Below are positions 1-8,484 of a DNA stretch of 64,000 bases, one piece after another. Position 1 is the stretch's first letter. Every line of letters starts with the position of its first letter. This DNA is from CAYOZN01 sp964408455 (GTDB taxonomy: Bacteria > Planctomycetota > Phycisphaerae > UBA1845 > UTPLA1): NCBI GenBank assembly GCA_964408455.1, contig CAYOZN010000001.1:248001-312000 (forward strand). Direction: 5' to 3'. The translations under genes were made by a program, and so were the position numbers. Below the pieces are notes generated by a model. The model was given only the letters and a program-made list of their open reading frames with translations, did not search any database and had not been told where the DNA came from.

Positions 1-238
1 TCTACGAAGCCGCAGAGGATTTCGTCGATCGCGGGCGTAAGCACAAATTCGCGTTTAACGAGCGCATTGCCATCAGACGGCAACTTCGCTGCGACGACCG
101 GCTTGGGAATGGTGATGACCGACGAGTTCGCGCTCGGCGGCATTTCGAGCGGCTGAGCGAGCGCTCTGGATGCGGCACCGACATCGAGAAGCCGGGCCAC
201 CGCGCTGGAGGGCGGCGCTTCACGCAGCGGACGTGCCA
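1..238 (-). CDS. Small protein downstream of parA, cut by window edge
   Basis: An open frame begins with ATG at 238 and runs off the left edge with no stop (79 codons visible). The start lies 17 bases inside the end of the upstream parA, an arrangement typical of translationally coupled partition genes. The visible protein begins MARPLREAPPSSAVARLLDV and later reads VKREFVLTPAIDEIL, which resembles the entry to a ribbon-helix-helix or similar small DNA-binding domain. By position it could be the ParB/ParG-like partner of the ParA, but no domain is complete enough to prove this. Family assignment is inference; that the frame is coding is supported by its overlap with parA. Confidence 0.55.
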
Positions 239-1161
239 TAATTTGCCTCTGTGTCTTCTGCGTTAATGAAGTCGGCCGAGTCTAAGTCGCCGTCGATTTC
301 TTCCGTAGATTCGTGCTTCAATGAGGGACTCAGTACAGGTAACTCGCCCGCCAGGAACCGATCTCGCTGCAACACCCGTCGTTGCACTTCGCCCGCGAGT
401 TGCATGTACTGGAGCGCCACCGGAAATCGTCGGTAACGTGGAAGTTGGAAGAGCGTTTTTCCCTTCCCCGACACCTCCGGCAGAATCACCGCCTGCGAAA
501 TGGACGTGGCAAAGCGGCGACCCGGTAGTGCCGCGTTTACGACCTCTTCCAATTCGCGTCGCAGCCGCGTCGCACGACCGTCGACGTTGGAGAACACGAC
601 GCCGAGCATTTCCAATCGTGGATTGCGATGTTGCCGCACGTCGGCGATGTCGTTGAACGCCTCTGTCAATCCACCAAGCGACAATGGATGCGGAAACGCC
701 GAGAGCAGGAACCAATCGGCGCTCGAATACGTCGCCACAGTGGTCACCGCGCCGGGGGCAGGTGCTGTATCGAGGAAAATGAAATCGTAATTGTTTCGAG
801 CAGTTGCGAGCGGCAGGTCGAGAATTCGGGTCCGATCAACGAACTTGGAGAGCTGCGTTTCCAACTCCGAGAGTTGCGGTCGGGCAGGCACAAGGTGAAC
901 GCCACGGGGAAGTCGGTCGGTGATGGCGAGTGTTTCGACAGTCTCTTCCGTCGTCAGTAATTCGAGCGAACCGGCGAAACTGTTTTCTGGCACGCCGAGG
1001 TGCTTCGTTGCGCCAGCCGCCGGATCCAAGTCAATGATGAGGCACCGACAACCGCGCTGACCGAGCGCGGCCGCAATATGCACCGTATTCGTCGTCTTTC
1101 CGACGCCTCCCTTTTGGTTGCCGACGCCGATCACGACGCCGAGATTCGATGCCTTGCTCAT
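220..1161 (-). CDS. parA: ParA-family partitioning ATPase
   Basis: 313-aa deviant-Walker P-loop ATPase of the ParA/MinD/Soj class. The Walker A motif KGGVGKTT lies at residues 17-24, followed by the switch segment IIDLDPAAGATKHLGV and a Walker B-like YDFIFLDTAP. ParA proteins form ATP-dependent dimers on DNA and segregate plasmids, integrative elements or chromosomes. The open frame extends to 1404, but ATG 1161 is preferred because it follows a GGGGGG stretch and puts the P-loop at the usual distance from the N-terminus. The acidic tail after residue 270 (EEIDGDLDSADF) is variable sequence. Its company (winged-helix gene, TA modules, att-like scar) suggests an integrated element rather than the chromosomal par locus. 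Confidence 0.85.
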   Translation of the reverse strand: MSKASNLGVVIGVGNQKGGVGKTTNTVHIAAALGQRGCRCLIIDLDPAAGATKHLGVPENSFAGSLELLTTEETVETLAITDRLPRGVHLVPARPQLSELETQLSKFVDRTRILDLPLATARNNYDFIFLDTAPAPGAVTTVATYSSADWFLLSAFPHPLSLGGLTEAFNDIADVRQHRNPRLEMLGVVFSNVDGRATRLRRELEEVVNAALPGRRFATSISQAVILPEVSGKGKTLFQLPRYRRFPVALQYMQLAGEVQRRVLQRDRFLAGELPVLSPSLKHESTEEIDGDLDSADFINAEDTEANYGTSAA

Positions 1162-1728
1162 GCCCCCCATTAGAGATTTCGCAATCGGTGCGCCGGACGA
1201 CGGGCCTTCCCGCCTTCTCGCTCGCCCGGTGCATTTGTTGCACAGGAGGATTACTCGCACAAGTTGTTCGGTGCCACAAGTGCCAAAGATGCACGGGGAA
1301 TCGCGAGCATTGGCGTGCTTCTCGAAACTCCCCGCAATCCCGCACCCGGGAATCAATCGCTTCCCGCCATCCCGCGATCCCGCATTCCGGCCATCCCGTC
1401 GCATCCGAATTCAGCTTGTCAGCCCCACCAAAATCGCGCTACTTTCGGCGCCGAGCTGTGCTCACATGAGTGTTTGAACTGAACGAGGAGGGGAAATCGG
1501 GCGGCCCAACCATCAGAAATGAAAAAAGCGACGCGAGGTCGCTTCTTCCAAACCGACGATCGGGCAAACAACCAGCGTCGGGCTACACGGTGATGTCACC
1601 CTCCGAGTAGCCCACCTTGGGTGCGCTTGTCAACGCCCATTCTTCATGACGAAGCAGCGAACTCGCCGAGCCGCCGCCAATGGGCATCGCGGACGCCCGT
1701 CGTGTGTCCGGTAAAAGGTCAATTGAGC
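1162..1728. other. Gene-free divergent region between parA and winged-helix gene
   Basis: About 570 bases separate the divergent starts of parA and the winged-helix gene. All open frames here look like shadows. One short hairpin (1526-1544) is the only structure seen. A parS or origin function would be plausible here by position, but no clear array of inverted repeats was found. Confidence 0.4.
1526..1544. terminator. Terminator-like hairpin
   Basis: AAGCGAC and GTCGCTT form a perfect 7-bp stem with a GCGAG loop. Read on the minus strand the 3' arm continues into a run of T, the form of an intrinsic terminator; read on the plus strand it is followed by the weaker CTTCC. No gene ends immediately before it on either strand, so it may insulate the two divergent transcription units or be a remnant. 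Confidence 0.4.
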
Positions 1729-3177
1729 ATGAGGACAACATCCGCACGAATAGAATCAGGAACTGTAACAATCGAACACATGCCGGAAGGCGGCTACGTC
1801 ATCGTTTCAGGAATCGCGTTATTAGCCGCCTGGTGGGCGTACAACGAACGTTTGATTCGATACCAAGACCTCCGATGCTGGTTTGCGCTGCTTGAGCTTT
1901 TATCGCAACGTCGCGCGTCTAAACGCAAGTCCCGTTTGCGACTCGATATAGCCGCACTCAGCCGATTAGCTGCCGGGGCAGGGGATGCGGCCATCCGCGC
2001 ATCGCTTCGGCGCCTCGAAGCGGCCGCGATGATCGTTCGCGCAGAATCTTCCTATGAACTCCCCGTGCCGCAGGCGGCCGACGAGGCTACCCGACTTTGG
2101 TCGGTGATTCAGCTAGCTCCGCACGTTGCAAGGCCGATCCCGCTGCCGCGCAGGATGGTTCGCTTTCTTGCGTGCAACTCCAAGCCGGTCCTCACCGCGA
2201 CCATCCTTGGGCACGCGCTTCGCTGTCTCTTTCTCAAGAGCGGCCGATGCTCGGCGCGCGGGCTCTGCAAGGCGACGTGGATCGCCATTGTCTTTCATGT
2301 CCACGAGCGAAACGTGAAGGCCGCGCGCAAAGAGCTTGTTCGTTTGGGTTGGCTCACTTTTGAGCCGGCTGGACAACGCTTCATGAACCGCTGGGGCAAA
2401 CCGGCCCGAATCAATCTTGCATGGAAGCCGGATCACCAGCGTCATGCCATCGACGACCCGACCGCGCCAGCGGCCGAATTACCACCCCCTTTGGCCGCGA
2501 ATCGCGCCGAATTACCACCCCCTAAAGAGAACCAGAATCCCTGTACACGATCTAAGAACCAGAACCCGCTTCCGCAGCAGACTGGGGCTTGCAAGAGCAA
2601 CGGACGGGAAGGGGAGCCAGCCCTCTCAAACGTTCAGCCTCACGACCTACGGTCGCCGGAGCGCCTGGAGGCGCTGTTTCAGGAAGCGGTGAATCGCCGG
2701 CTCGTCCAACAGTGTGACGCGGACAGGCTCCGGCTCTTTGCGGCCGCGGCCCGTGCTCGTTCACTTGGAGCGACGAACCCGTGCGGGTTCTTCGCCGCAA
2801 TCGTTATGCGTGGACTGTGGCATGTCATCAATCAGCGAGATGAGGACGCGGCGCGAAATCAGCTTCGGAAGCCGCACATAACCAAGCGCCATGCCCAGCC
2901 GATGAGCGCCCACCCGAGAGTATCGTGCTGTTCAGAACATACGCGTTTTACATCACCGAGCCGCGCTGGCGATCTGCTTTCGGAGGTGATGAAATCGCTT
3001 GTGTTGCAGCGTTCCAGCTTTGCGTCAGGACCGAACGACATCGGCAAAGCTAGAAATCGGCAGCCGGAAGCGATGATGCGTTTCCCAAGTCGCCTTGATC
3101 ATGTCCGCGGCCGCAACGTCGATGATCCCGTCCCGTATCAGTTCCACCATCAGACCCGGCGTGTTCACGATGACTAG
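1729..3177 (+). CDS. Winged-helix, replication-initiator-like protein of the element
   Basis: 482 aa from ATG 1729, which follows AAAAGG at 1712-1717; the frame is open from 1621 and a further ATG lies at 1781. The N-terminal half reads as helix-turn-helix or winged-helix sequence (LDIAALSRLAAGAGDAAIRASLRRLEAAAMIVRAES in outline, then a second unit around HERNVKAARKELVRLGWL). A Pro/Asn-rich linker follows, then a helical block around ERLEALFQEAVNRRL and NPCGFFAAIVMRGLW. Two winged helices beside ParA are the layout of many plasmid Rep proteins, but no catalytic motif is visible, so a regulator is equally possible. The last 51 codons overlap the 3' end of the convergent PIN gene and look like read-through rather than native sequence, suggesting an altered C-terminus. 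Confidence 0.6.
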   Translation: MRTTSARIESGTVTIEHMPEGGYVIVSGIALLAAWWAYNERLIRYQDLRCWFALLELLSQRRASKRKSRLRLDIAALSRLAAGAGDAAIRASLRRLEAAAMIVRAESSYELPVPQAADEATRLWSVIQLAPHVARPIPLPRRMVRFLACNSKPVLTATILGHALRCLFLKSGRCSARGLCKATWIAIVFHVHERNVKAARKELVRLGWLTFEPAGQRFMNRWGKPARINLAWKPDHQRHAIDDPTAPAAELPPPLAANRAELPPPKENQNPCTRSKNQNPLPQQTGACKSNGREGEPALSNVQPHDLRSPERLEALFQEAVNRRLVQQCDADRLRLFAAAARARSLGATNPCGFFAAIVMRGLWHVINQRDEDAARNQLRKPHITKRHAQPMSAHPRVSCCSEHTRFTSPSRAGDLLSEVMKSLVLQRSSFASGPNDIGKARNRQPEAMMRFPSRLDHVRGRNVDDPVPYQFHHQTRRVHDD

Positions 3178-3543
3178 GCGCGGATTGAAGGCACTCGCCT
3201 CGCGCTTCGCCCGCTTGTCGTCGATCGCCAACACAAGGCTGCGTTCGGACGCGGCGGCGATCGAAGCACACTCGCCCAGCCCGAGTCGATTGGAGGCCGC
3301 AAGCCGCGCAAAGACCTCAATCTCGTTTAGGGCTGTCACCGGACTCTCCTCGATGATGTTGCGGTCGAGAAGATTTGCGAGCCGCGCGAGCTGTTCGGGA
3401 TAGGCGCCGGAGATCTCGCCGCGCACGTGCTCGGTGATCAGGAAGCGGTAGCGGCGATTGTGCTCCAGCAGGTCCGCCCGATCAACTGCAAGGAAATTGA
3501 TCAGGGTGCTGGAGTCGATAATCGCGAGCTTGCGGTCTTCCAT
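3025..3543 (-). CDS. PIN-domain (DUF3368-like) putative toxin
   Basis: 172 aa. The fold's acidic residues are recognisable: Asp10 in AIIDSSTLINFLAV, an acidic residue in the TEHVRGEI helix (Glu38 or Glu43), Glu91 in RLGLGECASIAAA, and Asp108/109 in LVLAIDDKRAKREA. The LxLGE segment is characteristic of the DUF3368 branch of PIN-like proteins. PIN proteins are Mg-dependent RNases and commonly act as TA toxins. The gene starts 12 bases downstream of the XRE-ImmA gene on the same strand, so the two are almost certainly co-transcribed. Toxin function is inferred from family and context. Its 3' end overlaps the convergent winged-helix frame by 153 bases. Confidence 0.75.
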   Translation of the reverse strand: MEDRKLAIIDSSTLINFLAVDRADLLEHNRRYRFLITEHVRGEISGAYPEQLARLANLLDRNIIEESPVTALNEIEVFARLAASNRLGLGECASIAAASERSLVLAIDDKRAKREASAFNPRLVIVNTPGLMVELIRDGIIDVAAADMIKATWETHHRFRLPISSFADVVRS

Positions 3544-3555
3544 GACCGCCTAGGT

Positions 3556-4806
3556 TTACGCAGGCCCGGACTGAGTTGCAAGGCGCAGAAGCTTTTGTCC
3601 CGGAATGCCGAGCAGCTTGCTCAATTCAAGCAGCCGGCCGCGGGATATTTCTTCGCGCCGGTGAGCCTCTACAGCACGGTAGGCAATCTGGTTTCTCAAC
3701 TCGCGGTCGGGCTGAGGATCAGGCTTGTCGTAGTCCGTGAGATTCAGGAGCGCTAGGTAATCGCGTCCCGCTTGTTCCTGCTTGATGAGTTCCTCGCACT
3801 CACTCTGGTTAATCCAATCCAGGTTGCGGATGCGATAGGCGGCCGCCTGATAGCTCACGCCAAAGTGCTGAGCGAGAAGGGCAACATCTTTGCAGGTGAT
3901 CGTCTGTGAGCCCGGTGCGGCGCGTTCTTCCGCCTGGATTACCGGCGACTTTTCCACCTCCGTCGCCAAGTCGTAAACCCAAGCCTGACTGCGGCTTGGC
4001 GTCCCTTTGTCGAGGTGGCGAAGCACCACCTCGACGCCACGCGGCGGCATCAGAAATGCCGCTGCAAAAGCGTTCGCCCGAACTTCGGCCAACTCGGCGC
4101 GATTCTCGAATTTGCTGACGGTTACTGGTCGATTGCGGTCAAAGAGTGAATGCGCGAACTCGTGAGCATACGAAAAGCGCTGACGGGCGCGGCCATGATC
4201 TTGATTGACCAAAATGACCACGCCCAGTTCAGGGTCGTTCATAAAAAGGCCGGAAACGTGGTCAGGAAAGGGCGCAGCGGAGGCCCAGATGTTCTGGCCC
4301 GAAAGCAGGTCGGCCAAGTTTGCGATCGGTGCGTCGCCGATTTCCAGCCGCCTTCGTTCTTCATCGGCCGCTTGGCAGCCCTGTTCAACGGCCTCCAGCT
4401 TGCGGGTAGGCTCGGTGACGGCGTACGTTGGCGCAACGAATCGCGCCCGGCGACCGAGCAGGATGTCGAGTTCGACACCCACCCGGCAAAGTTCGATGAT
4501 TGCGGTCAAGTGAGCCTGGGTTTCAGGGCTACCGTCAACATCGACGGCGGCTCGATAATGCAGGCTTACGGGAACAGGCTGGTTCGCGGCTTGAGGCGAC
4601 TCCTCGAAAAACGAATCGATCCGGCGGTCGTAGAGACGCGCAAGCCGGACCAGCTCAAGGCTGGAAACCGCACGCTTGCCGGCTTCAAGCTGGACGACCG
4701 CAGTCCGGGGCAGGTCTAGATCCCGTGCCGCGTCCTCCTGCGTAAGGCCAGCGGCCTCTCGCGCCTCGCGCAACCGGCGGGCGAGCGTATCCTGGTCGAT
4801 GCTCAC
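3556..4806 (-). CDS. XRE-family HTH regulator fused to ImmA/IrrE metallopeptidase
   Basis: 416 aa with two recognisable parts. Residues 7-60 are a classic XRE helix-turn-helix (LREAREAAGLTQEDAARDLD, then LPRTAVVQLEAGKR). A zinc-peptidase domain follows with HEFAH at residues 215-219 (HExxH motif) and a downstream RANAFAAAFLMP helix, the signature of ImmA/IrrE (COG2856). Such proteins cleave repressors or regulate mobile elements and TA loci. Here the gene precedes a PIN gene by 12 bases, so it likely acts as antitoxin/autoregulator. It has its own sigma70-type promoter (4918-4946), next to a palindrome that overlaps the divergent promoter of the ubiquitin-like operon, so it is also the best candidate regulator of that operon. 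Confidence 0.85.
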   Translation of the reverse strand: MSIDQDTLARRLREAREAAGLTQEDAARDLDLPRTAVVQLEAGKRAVSSLELVRLARLYDRRIDSFFEESPQAANQPVPVSLHYRAAVDVDGSPETQAHLTAIIELCRVGVELDILLGRRARFVAPTYAVTEPTRKLEAVEQGCQAADEERRRLEIGDAPIANLADLLSGQNIWASAAPFPDHVSGLFMNDPELGVVILVNQDHGRARQRFSYAHEFAHSLFDRNRPVTVSKFENRAELAEVRANAFAAAFLMPPRGVEVVLRHLDKGTPSRSQAWVYDLATEVEKSPVIQAEERAAPGSQTITCKDVALLAQHFGVSYQAAAYRIRNLDWINQSECEELIKQEQAGRDYLALLNLTDYDKPDPQPDRELRNQIAYRAVEAHRREEISRGRLLELSKLLGIPGQKLLRLATQSGPA

Positions 4807-4917
4807 GGCAGGTCTCCTCGTATCTCAGTTCAGGCTGGAGCACGCCCCGGCAAACGGCCTCCTTTCGCGGGCCGGCGGGCAGCACCGTTTATCTGCTTCA
4901 TCGGCTCACCACTTCAG

Positions 4918-4946
4918 ATAGTAGCAAATCCGCACATGCCAGTCAA
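4918..4946 (-). promoter_or_regulatory. Sigma70-type promoter of the XRE-ImmA/PIN operon
   Basis: On the minus strand TTGACT (4946-4941) and TACTAT (4923-4918) are separated by exactly 17 bases, about 110 bases upstream of the XRE-ImmA start. Spacing and hexamers match a housekeeping promoter closely. Confidence 0.65.
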
Positions 4947-4954
4947 TAGCTGCC

Positions 4955-4983
4955 TTGACACGTTCTATTATCGAACATAGAAT
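4955..4983 (+). promoter_or_regulatory. Near-consensus sigma70 promoter of the MBL/E2-E1-JAB operon
   Basis: TTGACA (4955-4960), a 17-base spacer and TAGAAT (4978-4983) form an almost ideal sigma70 promoter. It lies about 100 bases upstream of the MBL gene and points into the operon. The spacer and -10 are covered by a palindrome (4963-4982), so a bound repressor would occlude polymerase. Confidence 0.75.
4963..4982. promoter_or_regulatory. Palindromic operator candidate
   Basis: TTCTAT nn TCGA nn ATAGAA is a 20-base palindrome (16 of 20 positions symmetric) centred in the spacer of the rightward promoter and reaching its -10 hexamer. This is a usual position and symmetry for a dimeric XRE-type repressor. 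The adjacent XRE-ImmA product is the obvious candidate ligand (inference). Binding would shut the ubiquitin-like operon and could also influence the leftward promoter, whose -35 lies 17 bases away. Confidence 0.55.
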
Positions 4984-5081
4984 ACCGGGAAGTTGACGCA
5001 ATCCGCCCCGGACAAACGCTTTCGGCGGAGACGGATGAGCGGGCCATCCGACCGGTCGGCATCGCAGAAAGGACATTGGAC

Positions 5082-6233
5082 ATGCACAGCGTGACGTTTC
5101 ACAACCTCAGTAATGCCGACTGCATGCGGATCAACTTGGCGTGCGGGCGGAAGGTGCTCTTTGACTACGCGGACATGCGCGACCCGAACGACGATGACGA
5201 CCTTCGATGCGACCTGCCCTCAGAGCTGCGCAACGACCTCGGCAAGCGCGCCTACTTCGATGTCGTGGCGTTTTCGCACCTGGACAGGGATCACTACGCT
5301 GGCGCCACCGAGTTCTTCTACTTCGAGCACATCGCCAAATATCAAGGACCCGTGGAGGGGAAGGACCGGATCAAGATGAACGTCATGTGGGTGCCGGCTT
5401 GTGCCATTACTGAGGCACTTGGGGATGATGCGGATCTGGAAGCCAAGGCGATCCAGAAAGAAGCACGTGCGCGATTCAAGGCAGGCAAGGGCGTCCGCGT
5501 ATTCTCGCGACCAGAGTCCCTTGAGAAATGGTGCAAGGACAATGGCGTCGACCTTGACGCCCGTCGCTCGTGCATCACCGACGCCGGGCAGTTGGCCCCT
5601 GAGTTCAATCTCGACGAAGACGGCGTCGAGTTCTTCGTCCATTCGCCGTTTGCGACTCGCCAGGACGAGCATACCGTTGTCGATCGAAACTGCGACAGTC
5701 TAGTGATGCAGGCAACTTTCAAGGCGGGAGATACCCACACCAAGCTCATGCTGTCAGCCGACGTGACTCACGATATCCTGACCGATATCGTCGCCGTCAC
5801 CGAAACCAGAAAGCGCGGCAACCGGCTCGAATGGGACATCTTCAAGCTGCCCCATCATTGCAGCTATAAGTCGCTGAGCGACGAAAAGGGCACCGATAAG
5901 ACCAAGCCGGTGCCGAAGGTCAAGCGGCTGTTCGAGCACTACGGTCACGACCGCGCCATCGTCGTCTCCACGAGCGACCCAATTCCGCACAAGGGTGACG
6001 AGCGGGACAGGCAGGACGGTGCAAATCCGCCGCATCGACAGGCCGCAAACTACTACATGGAGGATGTTGCGGCTCCGAAGGACGGCGAATTCAAGGTCAC
6101 GATGGAACATCCCAGTTCGGCAAAGCCCCGACCGCTAACCATCACGATTGACGATCGGAAGGCGACGGTCAAGAAAGAGTCGATCGCCGCAACCGCGGCG
6201 GCCGTAAGCGTTCGAACTCCGCGAGCGGGATAG
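5082..6233 (+). CDS. ComEC-like metallo-beta-lactamase-fold protein
   Basis: 383 aa from ATG 5082, which follows GAAAGGA at ideal distance (an in-frame TTG lies 6 bases upstream). The metal motif SHLDRDH at residues 65-71 has the H-x-D-x-D-H form of the ComEC/Rec2 branch of the MBL fold. Later motifs fit the same branch: NCDSLVMQATF, KLMLSADV (metal Asp) and FKLPHHCSYKSLS. These enzymes are usually hydrolases of nucleic acid or nucleotides; the substrate here cannot be read. The protein is soluble, with none of ComEC's membrane helices. Its tail is low-complexity and ends in Gly (RTPRAG). It is first gene of an operon, one base apart from the E2-E1-JAB gene. Confidence 0.8.
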   Translation: MHSVTFHNLSNADCMRINLACGRKVLFDYADMRDPNDDDDLRCDLPSELRNDLGKRAYFDVVAFSHLDRDHYAGATEFFYFEHIAKYQGPVEGKDRIKMNVMWVPACAITEALGDDADLEAKAIQKEARARFKAGKGVRVFSRPESLEKWCKDNGVDLDARRSCITDAGQLAPEFNLDEDGVEFFVHSPFATRQDEHTVVDRNCDSLVMQATFKAGDTHTKLMLSADVTHDILTDIVAVTETRKRGNRLEWDIFKLPHHCSYKSLSDEKGTDKTKPVPKVKRLFEHYGHDRAIVVSTSDPIPHKGDERDRQDGANPPHRQAANYYMEDVAAPKDGEFKVTMEHPSSAKPRPLTITIDDRKATVKKESIAATAAAVSVRTPRAG

Positions 6234-6234
6234 C

Positions 6235-8484
6235 GTGCAGGCTGAATTCCTCGATCCCGGTGGAATCGTCGTCCCGGAGAGCAGCCTTGCGCTGCGGCGG
6301 GCCAAGGACTTGGTCGCTGCGCTACGCGGACCAGGCGCGTTGTTCGCATCGCTCGTCGAATGTCGCTCGACCTCTCAGGCCGACACCGTTGTTATCGACG
6401 TGGAAGTCGAGCGGCCCCAGATCGTTGCCAACGACATCAGGAACACGGAGCGCGTAGCGGCGGTCTTTCCACGGGACGACAACTCGTACCCCGACGTTCT
6501 TGCACTGCGTCACGACTTCCCAGCGTTGCAGCATCAGAACCAGCGATTGGAAGAGCTTCCAAGGAGCCTGTGTCTCTATGATCGACCGTGGTGCGAAGTA
6601 CGCATCACCTGGACGGCGCCTGCGTTCATCGAACGCATCCGCTGGTGGATGAAGCGGGCAGCCCGAGATGAACTGCACGCCACCGATCAAGGCCTCGAAC
6701 CTTTTCTCCTGTCATGGGGTCAATGGCTCGTACTGCCTCCGTCAGCGGACGCCAGCGCAAGCGCGGAATCGTTTCTGGTCACGCTCCCGGGCGGAAAGGA
6801 CGGGCGCGTACTATTGGCTGACGATGATGAACCCGGCGACGCTAGCCGGGGCGGCGTCCAGTTGGTCGTGCTGCGGTTCGAGGCGCCCGCTCAACGTCAT
6901 CGTGTGCTGCCTCGGATACCGCGAACTTTGGCTGATCTCAGCAGTCTCCTCCAGGCTGGCGATTTTGATCTGCTGTCAACGCTTCGTGAGCGATTGAGGA
7001 CCTGGCCGAATGAGAAGGAAGCCCACCTTCAGAAACGAGTCGTTCTGCTCATCAGTTTGCCCAAAACGCGGACCGAAAATGGTCCCGTCGAACGTGTCGA
7101 GCATTGCGCCGTTCTCATTGACCTGATTTTGCTCGACCTTGGGGTCACGATCGGCGTTTGGTCCGTTCACGACCGCACCCGTGGCCTGTTACTTGTACCA
7201 GATCCGTCAAGAGACGGCACCGACGTGACCGTCAACCTAATGAACGTGTGCCATGCCCTGACCCGGGACTCCGCGGCCGTGCTGAATGCGCTGCCCGGGG
7301 CCAACGACCTGAAGATCGTGGCTATCGGTGCGGGTGCGTTGGGGTCACATGTAGCGATGAATCTGGCTCGGGCGGGCTGGGGCCGCTGGACCATCGTGGA
7401 TTACGACGACCTGCTTCCACACAATCTCGCACGATACGCCGGCGGCGGAGCAGGTGTCGGCTGGCGGAAGGCTGCGGCACTGGCTCTGGAAATGAACTGG
7501 CTATACCGCACACCGGAAACGGCCTCCTTCATCGACGCCGACATTTTGCGGCCGGGGACCCAGGCCGATCGGATCAATGAGGTTCTTGGCAATGCCGACC
7601 TCATCTTAGATATGTCTGCTTCGGTTGCCGTTGGCCGGCACCTGAGTAGCCTTGACGCTGCGGCCCGACGCATGTCGCTCTTTCTCTCGCCATCCGGTCG
7701 AGACTTGGTCCTGCTTGCAGAAGACAGCGGGCGGCATCTCAGGCTTGACGATCTGGAGTTGACGTATTACTCCGCCGTCGCGAGCGACGACCGCCTGCGA
7801 ACGCACCTCGACATGCCGCTTGGCCAAGTGCGCTACGGCTTGTCGTGCCGCGATGTTTCGAGTCGCGTTTCCCAGGATGCCCTTGCGACGCTCGCTGGTA
7901 TTGGTGCCTCAGCAGCCAAGAAGCAGGTAGATGAAAACGAGGCGCGAATCCAAGTTTGGCGCTTGGACCCGGACACCCTTGGCGTCGCTGCAATCACCGT
8001 CGATGTTGAAACACACATCGCCCAGGTTCACGGCGATTGGACCGTTCGAGTCGCTCCATCGCTCCTAATGTGCGTTGCGCGTTGGAGGGAGGAACGATTG
8101 CCGAAAGAGACGGGAGGAGTGCTCATCGGCTATGTCGATCATGACCGCAAGACGCTCTTTGTGATGCTTGCCCTACCTTCGCCTCCGGACAGCGATGAAT
8201 GGCCCTGCCACTATATCCGCGGGTGCGAGAAGCTGCGCAAACGCGTTGAAGAGGTTCGTGAGAGGACCGTGGAGAATCTGGTGTACGTCGGCGAGTGGCA
8301 CTCACATCCGAACGGCGCCGCAACCTTACGCAGCGCCGATGACTTAAAGGTCTTTGCCTGGATCGCCGAGCACACGCTTGCCGAAGGCGCGCCGCCAGTA
8401 ATGCTCATCGCCGGGGAAGGTGGCCGGGCACGGATCTTTGTCGGCCAGGCTGACAGCACTGCGGAGGAGTTATGTCTGCCTTAG
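6235..8484 (+). CDS. E2-E1-JAB triple-domain ubiquitin-like conjugation protein
   Basis: 749 aa, GTG start one base after the MBL stop. Three modules can be read. Residues 1-165 resemble a prokaryotic E2: the segment LPRSLCLYDRPW (Cys113 as presumptive catalytic Cys) is followed by the Trp-rich helix around FIERIRWWMKRAARDELH. Residues 355-560 are a ThiF/E1-type adenylation domain with GAGALGSH (365-372) and VDYDDLLPHNLARY (388-401). Residues 600-749 are a JAB/JAMM peptidase with ETGG (Glu625), GEWHSHP (His689, His691) and Asp702/703. In CBASS the E2-E1 (Cap2) and JAB (Cap3) proteins conjugate and release a CD-NTase. Here all three activities sit on one chain with no CD-NTase in the operon, so the conjugated partner is unknown. 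Confidence 0.85.
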   Translation: MQAEFLDPGGIVVPESSLALRRAKDLVAALRGPGALFASLVECRSTSQADTVVIDVEVERPQIVANDIRNTERVAAVFPRDDNSYPDVLALRHDFPALQHQNQRLEELPRSLCLYDRPWCEVRITWTAPAFIERIRWWMKRAARDELHATDQGLEPFLLSWGQWLVLPPSADASASAESFLVTLPGGKDGRVLLADDDEPGDASRGGVQLVVLRFEAPAQRHRVLPRIPRTLADLSSLLQAGDFDLLSTLRERLRTWPNEKEAHLQKRVVLLISLPKTRTENGPVERVEHCAVLIDLILLDLGVTIGVWSVHDRTRGLLLVPDPSRDGTDVTVNLMNVCHALTRDSAAVLNALPGANDLKIVAIGAGALGSHVAMNLARAGWGRWTIVDYDDLLPHNLARYAGGGAGVGWRKAAALALEMNWLYRTPETASFIDADILRPGTQADRINEVLGNADLILDMSASVAVGRHLSSLDAAARRMSLFLSPSGRDLVLLAEDSGRHLRLDDLELTYYSAVASDDRLRTHLDMPLGQVRYGLSCRDVSSRVSQDALATLAGIGASAAKKQVDENEARIQVWRLDPDTLGVAAITVDVETHIAQVHGDWTVRVAPSLLMCVARWREERLPKETGGVLIGYVDHDRKTLFVMLALPSPPDSDEWPCHYIRGCEKLRKRVEEVRERTVENLVYVGEWHSHPNGAATLRSADDLKVFAWIAEHTLAEGAPPVMLIAGEGGRARIFVGQADSTAEELCLP

